Notes under the pieces: generated by a model
Database searches by the model: none
What the model was told of the DNA's origin: nothing
The model's input: the letters and a program-made list of their open reading frames with translations, nothing else
DNA from: Salininema proteolyticum
Lineage (GTDB): Bacteria; Actinomycetota; Actinomycetes; Mycobacteriales; Micromonosporaceae
NCBI RefSeq assembly: GCF_042685645.1
Contig: NZ_JBHUNX010000001.1
Coordinates: 2,108,001-2,172,000 of the forward strand
Length of the DNA stretch: 64,000 nt
Direction of reading: 5' to 3'
Program-made: the position numbers and the translations under genes
Part shown: positions 55,692-62,290 of the stretch, piece by piece
How positions within the stretch are numbered: position 1 is the stretch's first letter
Layout of the letters: every line of letters starts with the position of its first letter

Positions 55692-55725
55692 TCAATGACC
55701 GTTCGACAGCGCGGAGAGGAGGTAC

Positions 55726-56655
55726 ATGGTGGCCGGTACCTCAAACGGCTCGGAAGCCATGTCGGTGGACGGTCTCGCTGAGCTACTGAAGCGACACCAC
55801 ACCGATCTTTCTGTGTCGGCCGACCCTGACCGCCACTGGGCTCTGATACGAGTTCTTGTCGATCACCCTGACCCGTGGTGGCAGGAGATCGGCCAGAAGC
55901 TGCAAGATGGCCGGATGGACTTGTGGGAAGTCCTGGCCTCCGAGGAGAACCGTACATTTGTTAAGCGCAGCCTCCGGCTGTACTGCGAAGACACTCAAGA
56001 CATCCTTGCCTTGATCTACAGCCATGTGGCCGGCGAGCCGACAGTCCTCTCTCGGGAACGAGAAAACCACCCTGACTTCGACCCGGCTCACCAGGTCGAT
56101 CAATCTCTCCGCCACCAGCGAGAACCTGAGACCTTCGATTTCAAGAAGAATTTCACCCCGCGAGCTCTTCATGCGTACCTGCTCAAACGGAGTGCTGACG
56201 ACGATGGAACCCAAGTTCACTGGGGCCTGATTACCCTCCTGCGCACCCACCACGATGAGATGTGGCGCAGAATCGGCAATGAACTCGAATCCGGCACCAT
56301 CTCTTTCTGGGACGTGCCATTGGATGTGGAAGTGCGAGCCGGTTTCGATAACCGTGACCCGACCACGATCGAAGTTTTGCGAATCATTGCTCAGCATGCC
56401 GCTCCCACCGCCAAACCGGTAGAGAAGCCAGATGACTGGGGTCTGGCCGGCGAGGAGTACGGGGGACAGCAAGTGCTCACCAGCGCTCAACATACCGTCG
56501 AGGTGCCGGACTCCCAAGCCAAGTCGGACTCGTTCTGGAGGCCTCGGGACCCTGACTACGACGAAGAGTTCGATTTTGAACATGACGAGCCATGGGTAGA
56601 TCCGGACGCTCGCGACATGTGGGGTTTCAAGAAGGACGACCCCTACGACGACTAA
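55726..56655 (+). CDS. tandem-repeat protein of unknown function
   Basis: The 309-residue cytoplasmic-looking protein has two homologous segments: LLKRHHTDLSVSADPDRHWALIRVL with WWQEIGQKLQDGRMDLWEVL (about 19-75), and LLKRSADDDGTQVHWGLITLL with MWRRIGNELESGTISFWDVP (about 152-205). The tail is acidic with an Asp-Pro-rich end (PWVDPDARDMWGFKKDDPYDD). A strong AGGAGG lies before ATG 55726. No family is recognised. It belongs to the T7SS run and could be a second immunity or chaperone protein. Confidence 0.65.
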   Translation: MVAGTSNGSEAMSVDGLAELLKRHHTDLSVSADPDRHWALIRVLVDHPDPWWQEIGQKLQDGRMDLWEVLASEENRTFVKRSLRLYCEDTQDILALIYSHVAGEPTVLSRERENHPDFDPAHQVDQSLRHQREPETFDFKKNFTPRALHAYLLKRSADDDGTQVHWGLITLLRTHHDEMWRRIGNELESGTISFWDVPLDVEVRAGFDNRDPTTIEVLRIIAQHAAPTAKPVEKPDDWGLAGEEYGGQQVLTSAQHTVEVPDSQAKSDSFWRPRDPDYDEEFDFEHDEPWVDPDARDMWGFKKDDPYDD

Positions 56656-56693
56656 TGCAAGTTGCGCTCTACCAGCAATAGGACATTTCCCCC

Positions 56694-57200
56694 ATGACCG
56701 ATCGATACGATAGCAGCGAATCTGAAGACCACGATGAATTCGATGTCCCCACCATCTTTCGTACCGAAGAAGCTGAGACGTCTTCCGGCGTTGCCATTTA
56801 CCTCGGGGACCAGCGGGTCGTGGAAGTCGATGAAGACGCCATAGACGAGTTCTGCCGAAAAACCGGCCGTTCAGTAGATGAGTTCGTCGAAGTCGTCAAT
56901 GAGCTGGCTACAGGGATCGCTTACGAGGGTCCTCGGTTCGATGAAAATGGAAACGGACTTCTGGGCCAAACGGTCACGTATCAGGGCGATGATCCGGAAC
57001 TCGGCTCGTTTGACGATGCCATGGACCTTCGCACAACCTACTTTGACGACCTGTACCAGCCGAGAACACAGGAACTGGACGAGATCCGGCATTACGGGAC
57101 CGAAGCGGCGAACGCGGCGGCGGAGGCTCGAGACCGATACGTCGAGACGGATGAGGCGATCTCTGCCGACTTCTCAAAGCTGTTCAACGAATTTGACTGA
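56694..57200 (+). CDS. T7SS-associated protein with YxxxD motif
   Basis: The 168-residue acidic protein has an N-terminal beta-rich region (AIYLGDQRVVEVDEDAIDEF) and a C-terminal helix with YVETD in AARDRYVETDEAI-like context, the YxxxD/E secretion signal of ESX substrates. It lies 28 bp before the WxG/PPE-like gene and may be its secretion partner. No WxG motif is seen. Confidence 0.62.
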   Translation: MTDRYDSSESEDHDEFDVPTIFRTEEAETSSGVAIYLGDQRVVEVDEDAIDEFCRKTGRSVDEFVEVVNELATGIAYEGPRFDENGNGLLGQTVTYQGDDPELGSFDDAMDLRTTYFDDLYQPRTQELDEIRHYGTEAANAAAEARDRYVETDEAISADFSKLFNEFD

Positions 57201-57227
57201 CGACCCCCGCGAGAGAGCACGACAGCG

Positions 57228-58463
57228 ATGACTATAGAGCAAAGCTCAGGATCCGGCTACGGCTTTGACCACTACCGCGAGAATTACTCCCACGAAGAGC
57301 TATGGGACCAACTCATGTCCGCCAACTCTGAAGCGATCGCTCATACCGGCCTCATGTGGCGGCGTGCGGGAGAAGGCATCGAAGGATTCGCGAACGAGTT
57401 GAACCAGAACATGGCCACGCTTCGTGAGTTCTGGACCGGCACCGCGTCTGACTCGTTCGCAGAGGCCATGCTCGAGTTCTACGACTACCTGGGCCGGAAG
57501 GCTAGGTACTTCAAGGGGGTGGAAACCGACAAATTCGACCGCATCCAATCCGCGATCACCGAGGCGCATTCCAAAGCAAAAGAACAGGGCGATTACGGAG
57601 AGTTCAGTCTGAACCCGGCGTATAACCTTGGCTTCCACGACTTCTGCACCGGCGTATATGGGGACGACTACCAGAAGAAGAAGCAGTTCAAGGAATCAAA
57701 GGCCCTTGGCGAGTGGGAAGCCTACAAGAGCGACCGCCATGATCGGGTGGCCCAGATCGTAGCCGACTTGGGATCGGTCTATGCAGAGTACAAGTTTACA
57801 ATCTCCCAAGAACGAGTAGAGGACGATGTAAAGCCGACTGGTCTGGCGTCTCGCAATCCCTATGAGCGACCGGGTTCTGGCCTCGTCACAGACGATCGGC
57901 GACCCAATCAGGAGACTAATCGTGATGAACCCGTTCAAAGCGATGAGACTCCCACCGCTGATTCCAGCCAAACGGACGACCGAAACGACGAAGACGACGA
58001 TATGCCTCAAGCGTGGGACTTCACCACATACGACGACCTGGACACCGACCCTTCGGCCGGTCTAGCGAGTGCGACGCCGGCCCCGCCGAAAATGGGGCTT
58101 TTCGGGAACATCGTTACTCCGAACCCTGCTGGCGGTGCCCCAACAATTCCAGGTCCAGTCGAAGGTTCGTTTGCAACCGGAAATACTGCCACGAACAACT
58201 TGAGGCCGTCAGTGGGCACTCAAGCCGGTGGGCAAGGGCAACCTGGTGGTCGCAATCCCCAAGCCGCTGCCAGGAATGATCGAAATGCAGGGCCCAGCCG
58301 AAATTCCAGTCAAGCGGCCCCCTCAAGAAGCGCGCCAGCGTCAGGCCGCCGACCACACACCGATCCGGAGGACGAGGACGGTGAGCAGAAAAAGCGCCGG
58401 CGCATGTTCGAGGACCAGTTCTCGTTCGGCGTGTACCTGGACCCCGAGGAGTACGACGATTAA
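57228..58463 (+). CDS. WxG/PPE-like T7SS substrate
   Basis: The 411-residue protein has an N-terminal helical domain (about 20-115) with LREFWTGTASDSFAEAM holding the W-x-G turn, as in WXG100/PPE-type proteins. A middle helical part and a long Pro/Gly/Asn/Ser-rich low-complexity tail follow (about 200-380), ending in a basic-acidic motif (EQKKRRRMFEDQF). It resembles PPE-like proteins of non-mycobacterial actinobacteria next to mycosins. Its stop overlaps the end of the convergent mycosin gene by 4 bp. Confidence 0.72.
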   Translation: MTIEQSSGSGYGFDHYRENYSHEELWDQLMSANSEAIAHTGLMWRRAGEGIEGFANELNQNMATLREFWTGTASDSFAEAMLEFYDYLGRKARYFKGVETDKFDRIQSAITEAHSKAKEQGDYGEFSLNPAYNLGFHDFCTGVYGDDYQKKKQFKESKALGEWEAYKSDRHDRVAQIVADLGSVYAEYKFTISQERVEDDVKPTGLASRNPYERPGSGLVTDDRRPNQETNRDEPVQSDETPTADSSQTDDRNDEDDDMPQAWDFTTYDDLDTDPSAGLASATPAPPKMGLFGNIVTPNPAGGAPTIPGPVEGSFATGNTATNNLRPSVGTQAGGQGQPGGRNPQAAARNDRNAGPSRNSSQAAPSRSAPASGRRPHTDPEDEDGEQKKRRRMFEDQFSFGVYLDPEEYDD

Positions 58464-59692
58464 AGGAGACCGGTTGACTGTGTGCGCTTTCTGACAACTA
58501 CTACGATCACAACGGCAGCGACTGCCAAGAGGACGACCCCACCGAAAGCCCATGGCAAGAACGACGTGGCGAACGAATTGGCGTCTTCCGCGTCGGCAGA
58601 AGCCTGCTCGTCCTGCTTTCCCTCTTCAGCAGAACCCTCAGGAGCATTACTGCCGCTTTCACCAGGTCCACCAAGTGGGTAGCCAAGTGGGTTTTCCTCG
58701 ATTCCGCTGATGTCGCTGTTCACGGCTGCTTCAGCGTCAACGATTCCATAGCCCAGTTCACTGTCGCGTGTTCCATCCCCCGACGCAGTCGAGATCAGCC
58801 GTTGGACAATGTCGTTTCCTGTTAGTTTAGGATTCGCCGCCTTGACCAGCGCGGCCACTCCAGAGACATTGGCCGCAGCGAGGGAAGTGCCTTCGCAATC
58901 TTCGTACAATTCGTCGCTCTTGCTAGAATCCGGCGCCCAGGAGACCTCCTCCTGCGGCTGCCCAACCAGACATGTACGGTCCGCAGCGGGAGCCGCCACC
59001 GCAATCTCAGGTCCCACCGTCGAGTCCTTCCACGGACGGCCGTCCTTGCCTGCGCCAGCCACGGCAACTACGCCCGCGACGTTGGCAGGAGCCCCGACCT
59101 CTGATCCCGGATCATTCCCAGCGCCGGCGACAACAACCACTCCCTTGTCGATCGCGTACTGCAGCGCCTCCGTAACCACTTCACTGGGAGACCCGGTGAT
59201 CGAGAAGTTGATAATGTCAGCGCCGTTGTCGACCGCGTACCTGATCGCATCGGCCTCCCGCTGTGGGTTGGCTGAGATCTCGTTGTCCTCGGACAATGAG
59301 TTCCACACTAGAACCGGCATGATCGTCGCATCTGGCGCGATGGCGAGAACGCCACCTGCTACCTGAGTGCCGTGGTCCGCCACGGGGCTATAAGCCGTTC
59401 CATCTTCACTAGCGCCCGAGACGTCATGGCCGGGGAGCACATCCTTCCCTTCGAAAAACGGGTGCTCCATGATGCCAGTATCTAGGACGGCAACCGTCAC
59501 GTCATTGCCTTTCGTCTGGGACCATGCGCTGCCAGCCTTGATCTGGTCGACAACCCAGGAGTTGCCACTTGCGAACTCCTCGTTCTGAGCCATCGTGGCT
59601 TTAGGGAAAGCAAAGACAAGCAGCGCTGAAACCACGACCATCGTCAGGAGATATGATGGTTGAATCCGAAGTCCTGTGTGGTTGGCGATCAA
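58460..59692 (-). CDS. mycosin-type S8 protease of type VII secretion
   Basis: This subtilisin-like protease of about 410 residues has the mycosin layout: signal peptide (core YLLTMVVVSALLVFAFP), catalytic D71 (AVLDTGI), H107 (DHGTQVAGG) and S270 (CEGTSLAAANVSG), Cys241 and Cys266 for a loop disulfide, a Pro/Ser/Glu linker and a C-terminal membrane helix (FLPWAFGGVVLLAVAAVVIVVVV) with a basic end. MycP proteases cleave substrates and stabilise the ESX complex. TTG 59692 has GGAAGGA upstream; GTG 59737 is an alternative without a ribosome site. It is convergent with the substrate genes. Confidence 0.9.
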   Translation of the reverse strand: MIANHTGLRIQPSYLLTMVVVSALLVFAFPKATMAQNEEFASGNSWVVDQIKAGSAWSQTKGNDVTVAVLDTGIMEHPFFEGKDVLPGHDVSGASEDGTAYSPVADHGTQVAGGVLAIAPDATIMPVLVWNSLSEDNEISANPQREADAIRYAVDNGADIINFSITGSPSEVVTEALQYAIDKGVVVVAGAGNDPGSEVGAPANVAGVVAVAGAGKDGRPWKDSTVGPEIAVAAPAADRTCLVGQPQEEVSWAPDSSKSDELYEDCEGTSLAAANVSGVAALVKAANPKLTGNDIVQRLISTASGDGTRDSELGYGIVDAEAAVNSDISGIEENPLGYPLGGPGESGSNAPEGSAEEGKQDEQASADAEDANSFATSFLPWAFGGVVLLAVAAVVIVVVVRKRTQSTGLL

Positions 59693-60350
59693 GGTCGGTC
59701 CTTCCCTCTTGAGGCGAGGCGGGATGTGCCCCTTCACGATAGCCGACCTTGGGAAGCGGTTACTTCCGGCGTCGAAGGCAGTAGCGGAGATGAAACCACG
59801 ACTGAATGCCCTGCTATTGTGCCCCTACCTACGGGACGGAATACCGGCAGGAACCCAGGAACCAATCATTTCCCGTACGCGATGTTAAATGAATGAGCTC
59901 GTTTCATCTGACTAGATGATCGTCGATATCTATTCCTTCCCATATTACGAAGGGCTACGAGAGATCTCGGCAGACATCAGGAAGGCCCCTTGTGAACATA
60001 CAGGTGTTCAATGCGCGCCTGCTGCAAGGAGTCTCAATGAGGAAGTCAAGCCCAGATCCAGTACCATAGCCACCTTCGGGCCACGTTGCGGCGCACGGCG
60101 GTTTGGAAGCGAAAGCACTGTTGTCGCGTAGCAGATCCCAAAAAACGTCGACCCGCTGGACATGCCTACAGCCTTCGCTGCGCTTCTTCTGGTAGAACGG
60201 CTGATTGGGGCGGGCGCACCATGGCTTTCTGCGCCGACATGTAGAACACCAGCCGCAGCTTACGCGAGTGGGTTTGGCCGGTGGAAATTGCCCGGCCGAC
60301 GATCGGAACCGCGCGGGACGGGAACGATCCAGACGGCCGAGGCCATCATG

Positions 60351-60368
60351 GCGAGCCCACGGGCTCGC
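60351..60368. repeat. perfect 8-bp inverted repeat
   Basis: GCGAGCCC-AC-GGGCTCGC is followed on the plus strand by TAAAAACAAAAACC. The A-run is on the wrong side for a plus-strand terminator. The role is unknown. Confidence 0.5.
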
Positions 60369-60399
60369 TAAAAACAAAAACCGCAAGTATGTTAAGCCT

Positions 60400-60431
60400 G
60401 GTGGGGAGATCCTGTCAAGGATTTCCCCACC
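60400..60431. repeat. 13-bp stem inverted repeat
   Basis: GGTGGGGAGATCC, loop TGTCAA, GGATTTCCCCACC, with one G-U pair. It could be an RNA hairpin or a mobile element end. Confidence 0.55.
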
Positions 60432-60486
60432 ATCGGCGGCCAGTTCCACCGATCGGGTGCGCAAAACGCTTCCAAAGGTGGGATAG

Positions 60487-60517
60487 GGGCCGTGCAGGAC
60501 GTGAGTCGGCACGGCCC
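60487..60517. terminator. putative terminator hairpin
   Basis: GGGCCGTGC, a 13-base loop, GCACGGCCC, then AATTT on the plus strand. It lies 4 bp beyond the stop of the minus-strand gene at 60522-60854, so it may serve either direction. Confidence 0.5.
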
Positions 60518-60521
60518 AATT

Positions 60522-60854
60522 TCATTCCTTGCACCAGCCCTGCCCTCCTTCGCCACTGTTGAGGAGCGGCCTTACCGCCAGGGATATGGCGTCGCTCAGT
60601 TCCCGCTTCCAGTCCGGAACGGACCGTGAGCGCATGAACAGAACCTCGTCATAGATCACGAATCTTGGCCATGCCCAGCGGTGGCAGTTGGCGATGATAC
60701 CCGGAGGGCGTTCATGGGGCGGCGCTTCGTTCCTATCCGGGACGAAAAGGTAAACATTGCTGGTCCGTTTATCGAGGTAGGCCTCCAATTCGGTTCCGTC
60801 GACGTGGAGCGGCTGGAGCTGGATCGCCTCGCGGGGCATGTAGAGGATGCTCAT
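60522..60854 (-). CDS. small hypothetical protein
   Basis: The 110-residue protein MSILYMPREAIQLQPLHVDG through SLAVRPLLNSGEGGQGWCKE has likely beta strands and a C-terminal helix (WKRELSDAISLAVRPLL). No family is recognised. ATG 60854 overlaps the stop of the upstream gene (ATGA), so the pair is translationally coupled. Confidence 0.5.
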   Translation of the reverse strand: MSILYMPREAIQLQPLHVDGTELEAYLDKRTSNVYLFVPDRNEAPPHERPPGIIANCHRWAWPRFVIYDEVLFMRSRSVPDWKRELSDAISLAVRPLLNSGEGGQGWCKE

Positions 60855-61132
60855 GCGCCGGCCACCATCTCCATCGGGCGGCGCTCAAGGTAGTGGTCGG
60901 CGCCGCCGATCAGGTTGGCGATCGCGTGGGCGCGCAGGGCGACGTCGAGCATCCAGTCGCGGACGAGGCCGGGGAGCTGCCAGCCCCGGTGCGGAAGAAG
61001 GAACCGCCCGCCGATGTGCACAAGTGCGGCCCGCTCGCCGTCCACGTGCACCCACAATGTCTGGCGCCCGGAGCTTTTGACGATCGTGACGACAGAGGAA
61101 TCCCACATGAGGGTGTCGAGAATTATCGGCAT
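60851..61132 (-). CDS. small hypothetical protein
   Basis: The 93-residue protein MPIILDTLMWDSSVVTIVKS through LIGGADHYLERRPMEMVAGA has a beta-like first half (TLWVHVDGERAALVHIGG) and helices after it. No family is recognised. It is coupled to the following gene. The 314-bp stretch to its right, 61133-61446, shows no gene. Confidence 0.5.
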   Translation of the reverse strand: MPIILDTLMWDSSVVTIVKSSGRQTLWVHVDGERAALVHIGGRFLLPHRGWQLPGLVRDWMLDVALRAHAIANLIGGADHYLERRPMEMVAGA

Positions 61133-61446
61133 GACTTTTCACCGTTCCCTCCCCTCATCGCGAGAGCCGGCGTCCTCCATCGGCGTGTTCTCGGCTGGCT
61201 GAGCGCAGGCGGATGAACTACGATGTGTGAGAACGCGGTTCTCCTTTCGGGGAGATCGTTTGTTTAACAGGGCGGCTCGCCAGCCACAGTCGCCAAACTT
61301 CGTCTGGCGAGCCGCTACACCAGCGCGAACTGGAGGTCCGCGTGGGCCTCGAACAACCATAGGGACTGCTCGACCAGTGCTCAGTGTCGCGTAGGGACTC
61401 GCCGGGAGTCAACGGCGACACGCCGAGTCGGCGCGCCGGTGTCCAG
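61133..61446. other. 314-bp intergenic region without a recognised gene
   Basis: It lies between two minus-strand genes and must hold the promoter of the small protein pair. Reading frames on both strands are short with poor codon use. No clear promoter or terminator is seen. Confidence 0.4.
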
Positions 61447-62190
61447 TCAAGATTCTGACTTTTGCAGCATTCTCCAGCTCGTGACCGTTCGCGGTTCCGC
61501 CTTGCGAGCCGTGCAGGCATCGCAATAGCGGCTTTCGTTGTCGGTCGGCGTCTGGCAGGCCCAGCAACGGTAATGGCGTTTCGGAGCGGCTTTACCGCCG
61601 GTCGGCGGATGCCAGTGCATGAGGTTGTCCATGCGGTGTTTGATGACGCCGAACGGCGATTTGAGATCGTCAGTGCGCGGCCCGAGTCCCTGGCAGATCT
61701 GATCCCCGTCCCAGCCCTTGGCGACGAGGCGGGCGACATGATCGCGGATGTACTTCAGGCCGCCGTTGTAGATCCGCCAGTAGTTCCCGACGGTGAGCAA
61801 GGCTTCTTCGAGGGCGTCGGAATCGACTTCGGGCTCCGGTTCCGGCTCGGGCGCCGGTGCGGGCTCGGGTGTGGGAGCAGGAGCGGGTGAGAGTGACGGT
61901 GCGGGTGCGGGTGCGGGTGCGGGTGCGGCGGCTGGAGTGTCGATCGAAATGGTGAAACTGCTTGGGCCGCCCGGATGACGGTGGCGCTGGACGAGACCCG
62001 CGTCTTCGAGCGTGCGAAGGGCCCGCTGAACGGTGCGCCGGGAAGCGCCGGTGAGTTCGACGAGGTTGTTGACGAAGACCTTGGCAACAGCCCCGTTCTC
62101 GTCGGCGAAGGTCGCGAGGACCAGCAGGACGACCTTCTCGCGGGACTTCAGGACATGATCACGGCATGCGGCGATGAGCTGGGAGTTCAT
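61447..62190 (-). CDS. winged-helix replication-initiator-like protein with zinc ribbon
   Basis: The 247-residue protein starts with a wHTH (SREKVVLLVLATFADENGAV, then LVELTGASRRTVQRALRTLEDAGLVQRHR), as in helix-turn-helix plasmid and phage replication proteins. An Ala/Pro/Glu repeat linker follows (about 86-125), then a helical domain and a C-terminal zinc ribbon (CWACQTPTDNESRYCDAC). Such proteins occur on actinobacterial integrative elements. AAGGAGG lies about 13 bases before the ATG, which is long. The linker is encoded by a GGGTGC hexamer repeat near 61902-61930. Confidence 0.72.
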   Translation of the reverse strand: MNSQLIAACRDHVLKSREKVVLLVLATFADENGAVAKVFVNNLVELTGASRRTVQRALRTLEDAGLVQRHRHPGGPSSFTISIDTPAAAPAPAPAPAPSLSPAPAPTPEPAPAPEPEPEPEVDSDALEEALLTVGNYWRIYNGGLKYIRDHVARLVAKGWDGDQICQGLGPRTDDLKSPFGVIKHRMDNLMHWHPPTGGKAAPKRHYRCWACQTPTDNESRYCDACTARKAEPRTVTSWRMLQKSES

Positions 62191-62260
62191 GGTAGCCTGG
62201 AACCTCCTTTACCGCACTTCGGTGCGGTGATAGGTGTTTGTGGGCGTCCAGGATCTAGTT

Positions 62261-62288
62261 TGGCGACAGGAGCCTGGGCGCCCTTTTT
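62261..62288 (+). terminator. terminator-like hairpin upstream of the group II intron
   Basis: GGCG-a-CAGG-ag-CCTG-gg-CGCC followed by CTTTTT. It stands immediately before the candidate GTGTG 5' end of the intron. No plus-strand gene ends here, so it may be a target-site feature instead of a working terminator. Confidence 0.4.
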
Positions 62289-62290
62289 CG

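Larger units (their letters stand above)
59738..60521. other. intergenic region of about 780 bp with several hairpins, no gene recognised
   Basis: Reading frames here have poor codon use, and no protein family is seen. Three inverted repeats lie at its right side: 60351-60368, 60400-60431 and 60487-60517. Lower GC and an A-rich tract (AAAAACAAAAACC, about 60370-60382) suggest decayed mobile DNA or an RNA gene. Confidence 0.45.

Noticed and set aside
59955..60512. Minus-strand frame of 185 codons
   Set aside because: Arg/Pro/Cys-rich with no bias, crossing hairpins; not a convincing protein.
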